A stretch of DNA of 34,576 nt from an uncultured Asticcacaulis sp. (GCA_946482045.1 CAMLPZ010000006.1:1-34576); one strand, 5' to 3'; shown: positions 23,254 through 32,360, counted from the stretch's first letter. The notes: generated by a model not told the origin, from the letters alone. Numbers and translations: made by a program.

Positions 23254-25158
23254 ATGTACAAATCCCTTGCTGCCGTATTCGCGGCGATCTTTCTGGCTGG
23301 AACCCTGCCTCCGGCGGCGCCGGCCGCGGCGCAGTCTTCGTCCGCCCAGACCTATACGTTTGTCTTCCGGAACGCGGATATTCCTCAAGTCGCCGAGGAG
23401 ATACTTGGGACGACGCTGGGGCTTTCGTACCGGGTTGAGGACGGCGTTTCGGGCAAGATCAATCTCCGCATCGACCAGCGCCTGACCAGGGCCCAGTTGC
23501 TGGCGGCGCTGGAATCCGCGCTTGCCAATTACGACGTGGTGATGGTCCGTGAGGGCGAGACCCTGGTGCTGCGGCCGCGCGACAAGGCACAGGTCGGCGG
23601 GCAGATTCAGACCGGCGCATCGCCGGCAACAACCATCGGTTATCAAATCCGCGCCGTGCCGCTGAACTACGGATCGGCCGAGGAAATCGCCAAGATCCTG
23701 GAAACGGTCACGCGGTCTAAGCTGGTGCTTTTTGCGTCCGACAAGCTGGGGCTCATCATGCTGGGCGGACGTAACGAAGAGCTTGAAAACGCCGTTTCAA
23801 CCATCGCCCTATTCGACCAGAGCAGCCTCAGCAACGCCCGCATCCGGTTCTTCCCGCTGGCGAACGCCACTGCCGCGTCCGTGGCGCAGGATCTTGAACG
23901 TGTTCTGAAGGCCTCGGGCACATCCAGCGTGACGGTGCTGCCCATGTCCCGGTTGAACGGGGTCTTCGCCTTTTCGAAATCGTCACAAGCGCTGGACGAA
24001 GCCTCGGGCTGGGTGTCGCGCCTCGACGTTCCGTCGAACGATCCGTCGGTCCGTGTCTGGATCTATCGGCCACGTGGCGCGTCGGCGGAATCGCTGGCGC
24101 GGACATTGAACATGGTTATGGGCAATGTCGGCGAAGCATCGTCGGCAACGACAGCAACATCAGGGACCGGAACCGGAAATGCCACGAATGCGGCGCCTGC
24201 CGAAACGGGGGCGGCCGTTGCCGTGTCCTCGTCACAGGACGCATTGGTGCGGATTGTGGCCGACAAGGACACCAACACAATTATCATCAATGCGCCTGAA
24301 GCGACGCGCGTAAAGCTGATGGACGTCATCAACCAGCTCGATCGAGAACCGCAACAGGTCTTTATCGAAGCATCGATCCTCGAAGTCACCCTGACCAACG
24401 ATTTTAACTACGGTGTCGATTGGAAGAAGATAGCGGACGGGGGAGACCTGACGGTTAGTTCCTACAGCTCGGCCTCTACGGGCTTCCCAAGCGCAGCACC
24501 GGGTTTTACCGTCAACTACGTTGGCACCGACATTACTGCCGCCGTCCGCGCCCTGAGTGCGAAATCGAATGTCCGGATCGTTTCGGCGCCGAAGATTACC
24601 ACGATCGAGAACGCAACGGCGCGGTTGCAGGTCGGCGACCAGGTGCCGATCGTGACCCAGACCGCGCAGTCGACTTCGACCGGCAACGCGCCGCTGGTGA
24701 ACACGGTTGACTACCGTGACACCGGCGTGAAACTGGAAGTGACGCCGCGGATCAGTGGTGACAACCGGGTTTCGCTGCTGGTGACCCAGGAGGTCAGTTC
24801 TGTCGCGCGGACCCAGACCTCGGGCATCGATTCGCCGACCATCAAGCAGCGTCTCATGGAAAGCCAGCTTGTTGTTCCGGAAGGAACCGTCGTGGCGCTG
24901 GGCGGTCTGATCAATTCCTCGAACAGTGACAGCGATGGCGGCGTCCCCTTCATCAAGGATGTTCCTCTTGTCGGCGCGCTGTTTAAAGGCCGGCAGACGA
25001 ACCGTGACCGCACCGAGCTGGTCGTCCTCATTCAGGTGAAGATTCTTCGCGACAGCGCCGCCTATGACAGCCTTCTCAGCAGCCTTGGCGCCGACCTCAG
25101 GGATAATCTCGGGGAGGGAAGCTGGCTGAGCAGGGGGCCGGGTGTTACGGTACAGTAG
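23254..25158 (+). CDS. gspD: T2SS secretin GspD
   Basis: This outer-membrane channel subunit has 634 residues from ATG 23254. The signal peptide ends near PAAAQ|S (27). N0 comes first (about 30-115, TYTFVFRNADIPQVAEEIL), followed by N1 (about 129-190), N2 and N3 (about 195-370), with a Thr/Gly/Ala-rich spacer inside N3. The secretin domain (about 395-610) has QVFIEASILEVTL, VPIVTQTAQ, DTGVKLEVTPRI and VPEGTVVALGGLI, ending with VPFIKDVPLVGALFKGRQ. There is no lipobox, and no pilotin gene is nearby. GTG 23248 is a second possible start. It follows gspC by 10 bases and overlaps the GspK-like gene by 17. Confidence 0.95.
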   Translation: MYKSLAAVFAAIFLAGTLPPAAPAAAQSSSAQTYTFVFRNADIPQVAEEILGTTLGLSYRVEDGVSGKINLRIDQRLTRAQLLAALESALANYDVVMVREGETLVLRPRDKAQVGGQIQTGASPATTIGYQIRAVPLNYGSAEEIAKILETVTRSKLVLFASDKLGLIMLGGRNEELENAVSTIALFDQSSLSNARIRFFPLANATAASVAQDLERVLKASGTSSVTVLPMSRLNGVFAFSKSSQALDEASGWVSRLDVPSNDPSVRVWIYRPRGASAESLARTLNMVMGNVGEASSATTATSGTGTGNATNAAPAETGAAVAVSSSQDALVRIVADKDTNTIIINAPEATRVKLMDVINQLDREPQQVFIEASILEVTLTNDFNYGVDWKKIADGGDLTVSSYSSASTGFPSAAPGFTVNYVGTDITAAVRALSAKSNVRIVSAPKITTIENATARLQVGDQVPIVTQTAQSTSTGNAPLVNTVDYRDTGVKLEVTPRISGDNRVSLLVTQEVSSVARTQTSGIDSPTIKQRLMESQLVVPEGTVVALGGLINSSNSDSDGGVPFIKDVPLVGALFKGRQTNRDRTELVVLIQVKILRDSAAYDSLLSSLGADLRDNLGEGSWLSRGPGVTVQ

Positions 25159-25801
25159 GCCGGAGGCGGGCTACGCCACACTGACGGCCGTTGTCCTTTG
25201 CGCGGCCGTATCTATTTTGTGCGCCGGCGCCCTTAGCCTGGCCGATAGCCGCAAGCGCGTGGAAGCGGGCAGGCTTGAACGGCTTCAGCGCGATGAAGCC
25301 ATCAACGGCGCAGTCATGCAGTTCGCGGCCGACATAATCCGCAGCGACGACCCGTTCGAGGCACACGCGCAAAAGGATATCGCCGTTGGCGGGCAGCGTT
25401 TCGCCGTTCGCTTGTCCGGACAAGCCGAATACGCAAAATGGCCTCTCGATAAAGCGGGTGAGGTCAGTGAAAAGCGCCTGGCTGCGTCCATCCGGCAAAG
25501 CCGCCAGGACATCCTGGCCCGCATCGCATCTGGAAAGCGAGACGACTGCGTCGCCAGCCTGTTTTCCAACCTGGGGCAGATCGATCCTGAACGTGACCGG
25601 CCGACCAAGGCTGGCATTCTTTACAATTCAGGGTCAAAGGACGGTCAGGTGTGGCGTATCCGTGCGGTCTCGGGCGGCCGCGTCGAGGAGCGGCGGGTAC
25701 GTTTTTTGGGTGATCCCGATCACCTGTTTGCGCTAGTGTCTGTTCATCGCACAAGTTTGGGGGATATGCCGGAATGCGCCGACCTGATCAAAATATCGTA
25801 G
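25142..25801 (+). CDS. gspK: T2SS minor pseudopilin, GspK-like
   Basis: The 219-residue product starts at GTG 25142. A ten-residue leader ends at Gly, then YATLTAVVLCAAVSILCAGA forms the pilin helix. Position +5 is Thr instead of Glu, the known trait of GspK, which tips the pseudopilus. The body is longer than in other minor pseudopilins and has helical stretches (RLERLQRDEAINGAVMQFAA). A likely disulfide pair is present (DDCVAS and PECADL). It is shorter than typical GspK (about 300 residues), so a reduced globular domain is likely. Confidence 0.72.
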   Translation: MLRYSRPEAGYATLTAVVLCAAVSILCAGALSLADSRKRVEAGRLERLQRDEAINGAVMQFAADIIRSDDPFEAHAQKDIAVGGQRFAVRLSGQAEYAKWPLDKAGEVSEKRLAASIRQSRQDILARIASGKRDDCVASLFSNLGQIDPERDRPTKAGILYNSGSKDGQVWRIRAVSGGRVEERRVRFLGDPDHLFALVSVHRTSLGDMPECADLIKIS

Positions 25802-26208
25802 AGCCGGATGCGGGGTATACCCTAACGGAAATGCTCGTCGTCATCGTCATTATCTCGTTGATCGCTGCGGTGCTGACGCCGTCGCTGCTGGGACAACTGG
25901 CGCGGGCGCGCGTCAAGACGGCCAACCTGCAACTGGAATCAACCGCGACCTCGCTCGACCTTTTCAAGGACGACATTGGGCGCTACCCGACGCAGGCTGA
26001 AGGCTTGCAGGCGCTTGTCGCCGATCCGGGCGCCGAGGGCTGGCTCGGCCCCTACCTGAAATCGGCCAAGGCGCTCAACGACCCTTGGGGGCGGCCGCTG
26101 TCATACGCGCTGGGCGCCGACGGCGCGGCCAGTGTCACCTCGCTCGGCGCGGACGGAAAACCGGGGGGCAAGGGCGTCGATCAGGATCTGGTCGCGAGCG
26201 TGCGATAG
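25774..26208 (+). CDS. gspG: T2SS major pseudopilin GspG
   Basis: The 144-residue product starts at ATG 25774, overlapping the previous gene by 28 bases. Leader MRRPDQNIVEPDAG is followed by YTLTEMLVVIVIISLIAAVL, with Glu at +5. The C-terminal part is diagnostic of GspG: DLFKDDIGRYPTQAEGLQAL, then GWLGPYLKSAKALNDPWGRP and SLGADGKPGG with Asp residues in the calcium-binding loop (GKGVDQDL). It forms the shaft of the pseudopilus. Confidence 0.93.
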   Translation: MRRPDQNIVEPDAGYTLTEMLVVIVIISLIAAVLTPSLLGQLARARVKTANLQLESTATSLDLFKDDIGRYPTQAEGLQALVADPGAEGWLGPYLKSAKALNDPWGRPLSYALGADGAASVTSLGADGKPGGKGVDQDLVASVR

Positions 26209-26948
26209 TGGTTGAGTTGCAGGTCATAGCCGCGGCGGGGTTCGCCGGTGTTTTGGGCGCGATCGTCGGATCATTCGGCGCCACGGCGGCGTTGCGGCTG
26301 CAGACGGGTGTCTCTCCGTGGTCGGGACGCTCGCGGTGTGACGGTTGCGCCAGGGTGCTGAGCTGGGCGGAAACCCTGCCATTTGCGGGCTATATAGCGG
26401 CGCGTGGCCGGTGCGGTACCTGCGGGCACGGTATCGACGCCTTTCACCTGGCGGGGGAGGGGCTAGGCGCATGTGTCGCGGCCTGCGCCGTGCTGTTCCT
26501 GCCTTTTCCGGTCAATATGGTCTTGGCCCTGCTCGGTGTGGTGCTGCTGGTCCAGGCGCTGATTGACGTGCGCACGCTGCGCCTGCCGGATACCGGCAAC
26601 CTGATTGCCGCGATCCTGTCGGGCCTGCTGGCCGTGCTGACAGGCGCGTGGCTGGAAGGCATCATCGCTGCTCTGGTTTCTGGAGCAGTCTTACTGATGG
26701 TAAAGACTTGGCTGGAGCGCCGCCATGCAAAAGCGATGCTGGGCCTCGGCGATGTAAAGCTCGTTGCCGCTCTGGCGTTAGGCCTTGGGGAGTGGACAGC
26801 TGCGGCAGTTTCTGCCGCTTCGATTGCGGCGCTGGCTTTCCTCGTGATCCGGCGCGAGCAGCCGGAAACCAAACTGCCCTTTGGTCCGGCGATCGCTCTT
26901 TCAGGTTTCACTGTCTTGTTTAGCCTGATTGCAGGGGGCGGAGCATGA
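26208..26948 (+). CDS. gspO: Type IV prepilin peptidase / methyltransferase GspO
   Basis: This polytopic inner-membrane aspartic protease has 246 residues from GTG 26208. It cleaves the Gly-terminated leaders of the pseudopilins in this operon. The N-terminal cytoplasmic loop has the zinc motif CDGC then CGTC. The two catalytic Asp are D120 (LIDVRTLRLPD) and D182 (LGLGDVKLVAAL, the GxGD motif). The N-terminal methyltransferase loop is short compared with PilD. The start shares one base with the gspG stop. Confidence 0.92.
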   Translation: MVELQVIAAAGFAGVLGAIVGSFGATAALRLQTGVSPWSGRSRCDGCARVLSWAETLPFAGYIAARGRCGTCGHGIDAFHLAGEGLGACVAACAVLFLPFPVNMVLALLGVVLLVQALIDVRTLRLPDTGNLIAAILSGLLAVLTGAWLEGIIAALVSGAVLLMVKTWLERRHAKAMLGLGDVKLVAALALGLGEWTAAAVSAASIAALAFLVIRREQPETKLPFGPAIALSGFTVLFSLIAGGGA

Positions 26949-28627
26949 CGACCCAAGCGGACCTTCCTGGCCGGGATGTGGTCATTGAGCATTTGCTGGA
27001 CACCGGCAAAATCAGCCGGGAGGCGATCAATCGCGCCGAAGCGGTCGCGGGCCGGACCCGGCAGCCGATCGAGCGGGTCCTGAACCAACTGGGACAATTG
27101 TCCGACGACGACCTGGCGCTCGCCTACGCCGCGGTGACGGGCCTTGCGATCTGGAATCCCGAAACACAGCCGCCCGCCCTCGATCCGGAGACCGTTGGCC
27201 TGGGGGCCGAATTCCTGCGGCGCGTACGGGCCATGCCATTATGGCTCGACGGCGAAGACCTGATCTGCGCCGTGATTGACCCTTTTGACCCTGAAATGCA
27301 GGCGGGTCTGAGCTTTGCCAGCGGCCGCAATATCGTCTTCCGCGTGGCTAGGCCGGGCGACTGGCGCGACGTCGCCGAAAGCTTTGACGAAGACGACATC
27401 CGCTCCGACGCCTTCCTGGACGAACGCCGCGTCGAACGCGACATCGCCTTTGTCGAGGATCACGGCGTCGAAGGGCAGGCGGTGGAACTGGTTGCCCAGG
27501 CTTTCGCCGCCGCCGTGGATCGTGGCGCTTCGGACATTCATTTCGAACCGCGGCGCAATGACCTGAGGGTGCGTTTGCGCGTCGATGGCAAGCTGGTCGA
27601 CTACATGACAGCGTCCGCGGACCTCTCCGAACCGTGCGTATCGCGGATCAAGGTGCTCTCCAGCCTGAATGTCGGTGAGCGAAGGCTGCCCCAGGACGGG
27701 CGCGCCTCCCTGATCAACGCAGGTCGCGCGATCGATGTCCGCGTGGCGACGTCACCCACGGTTTTTGGCGAAGCCGCAACACTGCGATTGCTCGACAGGA
27801 CGGCGGCGCCCCAAGATATTGCCTCTCTGAACTTGCCCGCACACGTCCGGGCGCTGGTGGAACGGGCGGTGAAAACGCCGCATGGCCTGTTTCTGGTCAC
27901 TGGACCGACCGGCTCGGGGAAAACGACGACGCTTTATGCGTTGCTCAATGCGTTCAAGGGCTCGGGCAAGAAGATCCTGAGCGTCGAGGATCCGGTCGAG
28001 CGCCATTTCGAGCACGTGTCCCAGACGCAGGTCCAGGCCAACATCGGGTTGACCTTTGCGTCGTGCCTAAGGTCGTTTCTGCGTCACGATCCTGACGTCA
28101 TACTGGTCGGCGAAATCCGCGACGCCGAAACGGCCGCCGTCGCCGTCCAGGCGGCCATGACCGGGCACCTGGTGCTGGCTTCGGTGCACGCCAACACCGC
28201 GCTTGCGGTAGCGCCCCGGCTGATCGACATGGGCATTGCGCCGTTTCAGCTGACGGCCTCATTGAAGGGCGTGGTGGCACAGCGCCTGATCCGACGTCTC
28301 TGCCCGGCCTGCAAGAGCCGCCGGCCGGCCAGCGATGCGTTGAAAGCCCTGGCAAAGGGATTTGGCAGGACTGTGCCGGAAAGCGAGCCCGTGGCGTCCG
28401 GATGCGCCAAATGCCGTGGGCAGGGATATATTGGACGCATCGCCCTGGCCGAGGGGCTATGGGCGGATGATCATTTTCTATCGATCGTCGCCGGCGGCGG
28501 GCGGCTGGACGCGCTCAAGGTCTATGCGCGGGATGTGGGCCTTGCGACCATGGTCGAGGCCGGTGTGGAACAGGTCATCAGCGGCGAGACCACGCTCGAC
28601 GAAGTCCTGGGCGTAGCCGATGACTAG
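26945..28627 (+). CDS. gspE: T2SS assembly ATPase GspE
   Basis: This cytoplasmic hexameric secretion ATPase has 560 residues. An N-terminal N1E/MshEN-like region (about 5-150) is followed by the N2 domain (SDIHFEPRRNDLRVRLRVDG). Walker A GPTGSGKTT lies at about 320-328. The Asp box and Walker B follow (DPDVILVGEIRDAETAAVAV), then the His box (ASVHANTA). The tetracysteine zinc motif typical of GspE (C453, C456, C487, C490) is present. It overlaps gspO by four bases and gspF by eight. Confidence 0.96.
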   Translation: MTTQADLPGRDVVIEHLLDTGKISREAINRAEAVAGRTRQPIERVLNQLGQLSDDDLALAYAAVTGLAIWNPETQPPALDPETVGLGAEFLRRVRAMPLWLDGEDLICAVIDPFDPEMQAGLSFASGRNIVFRVARPGDWRDVAESFDEDDIRSDAFLDERRVERDIAFVEDHGVEGQAVELVAQAFAAAVDRGASDIHFEPRRNDLRVRLRVDGKLVDYMTASADLSEPCVSRIKVLSSLNVGERRLPQDGRASLINAGRAIDVRVATSPTVFGEAATLRLLDRTAAPQDIASLNLPAHVRALVERAVKTPHGLFLVTGPTGSGKTTTLYALLNAFKGSGKKILSVEDPVERHFEHVSQTQVQANIGLTFASCLRSFLRHDPDVILVGEIRDAETAAVAVQAAMTGHLVLASVHANTALAVAPRLIDMGIAPFQLTASLKGVVAQRLIRRLCPACKSRRPASDALKALAKGFGRTVPESEPVASGCAKCRGQGYIGRIALAEGLWADDHFLSIVAGGGRLDALKVYARDVGLATMVEAGVEQVISGETTLDEVLGVADD

Positions 28628-29828
28628 GGCATTTCGCTACAAGGCCGTCGCCAGTGACGGCAAGGCCCGTCAAGGCGTTGTCATGGCGGCGACAGAAGCG
28701 GAAGCCTTTGCCAGGCTGCGGTCGGAAAACCTTTCCCCGGTTGCGATCAAATCCACCTGGGGCGGGACCGGTGGAAACCGCGGACGGTGGTTCGGTTCGT
28801 CCCGATCTAAGAGGATGACGAACGCCCGGCTGGAGGAAACGTTTTCCAGCCTGGCCGTCCTGTTGCGTTCCGGAGCGGATATCCGTACGGCGCTTTCCGT
28901 TCTGGACAGCGACAATCCAGCGCTGCGCACGGTCGCGCAGTCGATCCTGGGCGGATCAAGCGTTGAAAGCGGCTTTGCCTTGGTGATTCCGCCCGCGCAT
29001 GCGCACCTGCGCGGCCTGATCGCGGCAGGCGAGGCGCGCGGCGAACTGGTTGCCGGCCTTGAGGCCGCCGCCAATGTCCTGGCAACCGATCGCAAGGTCC
29101 GTCAGCAATTGTTCGAGGCATTGAGCTATCCGGCTTTTGTCCTGGTCGCTGCGATTGCCGCGCTGTGCGTCATTCTCATGGTCGTTGTGCCTGCCATCGC
29201 ACCACTGCTCCAGGAGAGCGGCCGCGAACTGCCGCTCTATTTCCGCATTATCGTTTTTCTGAGCGATGGCCTCCAGCAGGGCTGGTCCTGGATTGTCAGC
29301 GTGGTATTGCTCGCCTCGATGATCGGCTGGTTTGGCTGGCGTTATGGTCCGGTCAGGACGTGGTGGCAGTCCTGGCTTCTGGCCGGGCCGCTCGGGGGCA
29401 TTAGCTCGGCACTGATCTTTGGTGGTTTCGCCAAGACGCTGGGGGAGGCGCTGGGCAGCGGCGCGACCATGACCGACGCCCTGCGGTTGTGCCAGAGGGG
29501 CGTGGGCAATGCAGAGGCCCGCAAGCGCCTGGATATCCTGGCGACCTATGTCCGCCAGGGCCGGCGCCTGAGTGAGGCCCTGCGTCAGGTCGAGCGCTTC
29601 CCCGAGCCCATCATCCGGCTATGTGAGGTGGGCGAAGCTTCGAGCGCCGTCGGCGTGATGCTTGTCAAGGCCGGCGCGCGGGAAGAATTGCAAGGGCTGG
29701 CCAAAATCGACAAGGCATCGAAAGTCCTGGGGCCTGCGCTAATCGTGGCCCTGGGGGCGCTGATCGGCGGACTAATGGCAGGGGTATTGACCGCGCTTAC
29801 CGATATCGGCGGGGCGGCGGGGATTTGA
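28620..29828 (+). CDS. gspF: T2SS inner-membrane platform protein GspF
   Basis: The product is a 402-residue polytopic platform protein. An N-terminal FRYKAVASDGKARQGVV region is followed by two T2SSF repeats and three membrane segments: around 165-195 (ALSYPAFVLVAAIAALCVIL), near 220-240 (WIVSVVLLASMIGW), and at the C-terminus (LGPALIVALGALIGGLMAGV). LEETFSSLAVLLRSGADI and GGFAKTLGEALGSGATMTDA are the paired repeat motifs. It is the last recognisable T2SS gene of the operon. Confidence 0.95.
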   Translation: MTRAFRYKAVASDGKARQGVVMAATEAEAFARLRSENLSPVAIKSTWGGTGGNRGRWFGSSRSKRMTNARLEETFSSLAVLLRSGADIRTALSVLDSDNPALRTVAQSILGGSSVESGFALVIPPAHAHLRGLIAAGEARGELVAGLEAAANVLATDRKVRQQLFEALSYPAFVLVAAIAALCVILMVVVPAIAPLLQESGRELPLYFRIIVFLSDGLQQGWSWIVSVVLLASMIGWFGWRYGPVRTWWQSWLLAGPLGGISSALIFGGFAKTLGEALGSGATMTDALRLCQRGVGNAEARKRLDILATYVRQGRRLSEALRQVERFPEPIIRLCEVGEASSAVGVMLVKAGAREELQGLAKIDKASKVLGPALIVALGALIGGLMAGVLTALTDIGGAAGI

Positions 29829-29878
29829 GATTGCCCTCTAGCGAATTCAATTTGTCTTTTTTGAAAAGGATACGAACG

Positions 29879-30217
29879 ATGTCAGTCAAATACGGCATAG
29901 CCGCCTTTGCGTTGCTGTTCAGCGCGCTCATCCCAACGGCTTCGACAGCCGCACCAGGGATGTCGTCCAGTTTCGTCATCGCGACAATGGGCACCCGCGA
30001 AAACGTAATGGAGATTCAGGTAACGCCGAGCATTACCAGCCCAATGGGATGCGCCAACACGACCTATGTCCGTCTGCCGACATCGGCGGCAAATTACAAC
30101 GCCATTTCGGCAAATCTGATGACCGCTTTCGCGACCGGAAAATCGGTTGTGGTCTACGTCTCAGGCTGTGATTCCGAAGGCGTATCGCTGATCGTCTCCG
30201 CCTACGTGTCGCGATAG
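29879..30217 (+). CDS. Small exported Cys-pair protein directly downstream of gspF
   Basis: The 112-residue product starts at ATG 29879 after AAAAGGA. The signal peptide ends near ASTA|AP (24). C58 (SPMGCANTTY) and C97 (YVSGCDSEG) flank AISANLMTAFATGKSVVVYV, the helix-strand unit of this family. It lies 50 bases after the gspF stop in the same direction with no terminator seen between, so it may be the last gene of the T2SS operon. Confidence 0.77.
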   Translation: MSVKYGIAAFALLFSALIPTASTAAPGMSSSFVIATMGTRENVMEIQVTPSITSPMGCANTTYVRLPTSAANYNAISANLMTAFATGKSVVVYVSGCDSEGVSLIVSAYVSR

Positions 30218-30403
30218 CACAGCGTCCGGTCGTCGCGTGCAGCGCGCCGATCAGGGTGAGTTTTTGCGATCTTTGCTCGACCCTATAATTCGACCTGGCG
30301 GCCGTGCCGCATCAACCATTACATTGACCTGCCATTGATGACGGCAAGGCGAGGTGCTTGACCCTGTTGCCGGGCCAATCGCCACGTGGCGCTGCGCGGA
30401 CGG

Positions 30404-30766
30404 TTATTTTTGTATCGTAATGGCAATCACGCGCGGCGATCCATAGGCGCAGCCGTCAATCGTGAACGACACCTTACTGTCCATGCTGTAGGCGGTCAGG
30501 GCCATAGCGGTTAGTTGCTGATTGGCAGGCAGGCTGGCCGCAAGGACATAGCTGGTGGTATTGGTACATCCTTCCGGATTGTGAACCGGCACGTTGACAA
30601 AGATCCGCAGGTTTGGGTCCGTCCAGCCGCCACTCAGTGCGGTTATCTTGCCTTCCGGCGTCGAGGCGGGCGTTGCAATGGCACTGCCAACAATGCCGGC
30701 GGATAGTGCGATAATTGCGGCAGTGCGTGCGATCAGAGCAGTAGCTTTCTTTCGGGATTTCATCAT
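30404..30766 (-). CDS. Small exported Cys-pair protein, NPDGC subgroup
   Basis: The product has 120 residues. A basic start (MMKSRKK) and hydrophobic stretch form a signal peptide ending near SAIA|TP (31). C67 (NPEGCTNTTSYVL) and C106 (TIDGCAYGSPRVIAI) flank ANQQLTAMALTAYS. It is closely related to the next gene on this strand (30793-31149) and to 32934-33272, with GWxDPxLRI and the DGC ending conserved. It lies 26 bases after the upstream paralogue and probably forms a two-gene operon with it. Confidence 0.78.
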   Translation of the reverse strand: MMKSRKKATALIARTAAIIALSAGIVGSAIATPASTPEGKITALSGGWTDPNLRIFVNVPVHNPEGCTNTTSYVLAASLPANQQLTAMALTAYSMDSKVSFTIDGCAYGSPRVIAITIQK

Positions 30767-30792
30767 TACCGTAGCCTTCGATAGGGAGGAGA

Positions 30793-31149
30793 TTAGTTTA
30801 TATTTCCGTACGCTATGCCAACCACACGCGGCCGGTCGAGATAGCAGCCATCGACCGTGAGGATAACCTTCTGCTGCTGAGCATGCGCGGCGATCGCCAT
30901 GGCGGTAATCTGTTGATTTGCAGCCAGGGTCGCTGGAACCAGATATCCGTCTGTCATCGGACAGCCGTCGGGATTGTAAAATGTACTGTCCGTGACAATC
31001 CTGAGATGTGGGTCATTCCAGCCGCTAACGAGCCGCAGGATGCGAGCTGCTGGTGTGAAGGTTGCAGCGGCTCCGGCGGATTGCGCAAGACTGCCGAGGG
31101 TAATAGCCGCCAAGGCGGTGGCACGGACAATCACATCAAACTTTTTCAT
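30793..31149 (-). CDS. Small exported Cys-pair protein, NPDGC subgroup (tandem paralogue)
   Basis: The product has 118 residues. The signal peptide ends near SAGA|AA (27), and TAAGGAAC precedes the ATG at 31149. C63 (NPDGCPMTDGYLV) and C102 (TVDGCYLDRPRVVGI) flank ANQQITAMAIAAHAQ. It is a tandem duplicate of the gene at 30404-30766, sharing WNDPHLRI-type and DGC-type motifs. It has no enzyme motif. Confidence 0.78.
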   Translation of the reverse strand: MKKFDVIVRATALAAITLGSLAQSAGAAATFTPAARILRLVSGWNDPHLRIVTDSTFYNPDGCPMTDGYLVPATLAANQQITAMAIAAHAQQQKVILTVDGCYLDRPRVVGIAYGNIN

Positions 31150-31272
31150 ATGAGTTCCTTAAACATGTCGTGGCTGACGGCCATGGGGTACCTCCCGCGT
31201 TAATGCCATTCTTCCGGGTGTAAGGGGTGCTATCAGGTCTGTTGCTGTAGGCTGATAAGAACGAGGCAGAGT

Positions 31273-31605
31273 TTAGTTGAAATGAATGTATTGCACGGCG
31301 CAGCCGGAGTTGACGCCGAATAGGGTCACCTGGCGGTTGGAGTGCAGGGCCGAAATCAGACCGGCATATACGGCGTTCACGTTGGCAATTTTTGCAGCTT
31401 CCGTCGACCCTTGCGAGGCCCAGGTCAGAAAGGTGCCAGCTGGGCAGTTGCCGGCGGCGGTATCGACCTTGAAGGATATATGGCCAGGCATATAGGTGGC
31501 TTCCACCGACGTGACACGGGTGAGTATCGACCAGTCATTGGCGCCGGCCGGCAGGGCGGCAGACGACAGGAGCACGGCCACCAGGCCCAGAACTCTTCTT
31601 TTCAT
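31273..31605 (-). CDS. Small exported Cys-pair protein, divergent member
   Basis: The product has 110 residues. The signal peptide ends near LPAGA|ND (22), and GGGGGA lies five bases before the ATG at 31605. C54 (AGNCPAGTFLTW) and C102 (NSGCAVQYIHFN) are 48 residues apart, with NVNAVYAGLISALHSNRQVT as the helix-strand unit. It is transcribed away from the mini-YD-repeat gene, with a 109-bp shared promoter region between them. Confidence 0.75.
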   Translation of the reverse strand: MKRRVLGLVAVLLSSAALPAGANDWSILTRVTSVEATYMPGHISFKVDTAAGNCPAGTFLTWASQGSTEAAKIANVNAVYAGLISALHSNRQVTLFGVNSGCAVQYIHFN

Positions 31606-31714
31606 GTTTATCCCCCAAGGCGCGAGAAAATTGTCCGATCATTGCGGATTTCGGTTGCGCGTTGAGATTGTATATATATGGTGAGCGCGTAACGCAATGA
31701 TTGGGGGAGGGAAT

Positions 31715-31975
31715 ATGAAGCGTTTTTTGGCCGCAGCGTCGTTGCTGGTTATGCTTGGCGCAGGTTCCGCGCAGGCGGGCGAGACACTGTATACCTACGA
31801 CTCTCTTGGCCGCGTAACGCGCGTCCAGTACCCCGATGGCGGGGTCGTTGAGTATAGCTATGACAGTGCCGGAAACAGGATTCAGGTCAGCCGCACAGCC
31901 GGCACCGGTTCCGGCGCGACGGTGATTGTCGTGCCGTCCGGCACAGGCTTCATCGTCATTCCGATCGAATCCTAA
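31715..31975 (+). CDS. Exported mini YD-repeat (Rhs-like) protein
   Basis: The 86-residue product has a signal peptide (MKRFLAAASLLVMLGAGSAQA) and GGGGGAGGGA before the ATG. The mature part is almost only two YD repeats, LYTYDSLGRVTRVQYPDGG and VEYSYDSAGNRIQVSR, followed by a Thr/Gly/Val tail (GSGATVIVVPSGTGF). Normal YD-repeat proteins are more than ten times longer. It has its own signal peptide and ribosome site, so it looks like a complete short gene rather than a stray fragment, but a truncated Rhs gene is possible. Confidence 0.75.
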   Translation: MKRFLAAASLLVMLGAGSAQAGETLYTYDSLGRVTRVQYPDGGVVEYSYDSAGNRIQVSRTAGTGSGATVIVVPSGTGFIVIPIES

Positions 31976-32039
31976 GACGTAAAATTATCAACGATTTAAT
32001 GAACGCTTCTCCTATTGCGGGAAGCGAGTGGAGGGGGTT

Positions 32040-32360
32040 GTGAGGCGTATTGTCCTGTTTTTGTGTGCGGTTGCGGCATGTCTAGGCGCATCGGGCACGG
32101 CCAATGCGGCGGCCTATAAGGGGCACATTGTCAGCTATTTCTTGTCCGGCCCGACGAATTTCCCGTTCCGCGTCTATCTGGACATCGAGACTCCGAACTG
32201 TCCGAGCAAGCTGTTCTACGTCGACTTCAACCACCCGAACTACCAGGCCTATGTCTCGGGCCTTATCACCGCCTATTCGCTGAATAAGAACGTGAACATC
32301 ACGTACACGACCGGGCAGGGCGGGTATTGCCTGATACTGGAATACCAGGTCGTCAACTAA
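32040..32360 (+). CDS. Small exported Cys-pair protein
   Basis: GTG 32040 is chosen because GGAGG lies five bases upstream; GTG 32028 would add four residues. The 106-residue product has a signal peptide ending near TANA|AA (23). Mature C54 (TPNCPSKLFYVDF) and C97 (GGYCLILEYQVVN) flank YQAYVSGLITAYSLNKNVNI. The C-terminal strand is strongly hydrophobic. It lies 25 bases before the next member. Confidence 0.76.
   Translation: MRRIVLFLCAVAACLGASGTANAAAYKGHIVSYFLSGPTNFPFRVYLDIETPNCPSKLFYVDFNHPNYQAYVSGLITAYSLNKNVNITYTTGQGGYCLILEYQVVN

Noticed and set aside
22596..23261. Leftward 221-codon open frame
   Set aside because: It is antisense to the gspM/gspC/gspD junction and has no family features.
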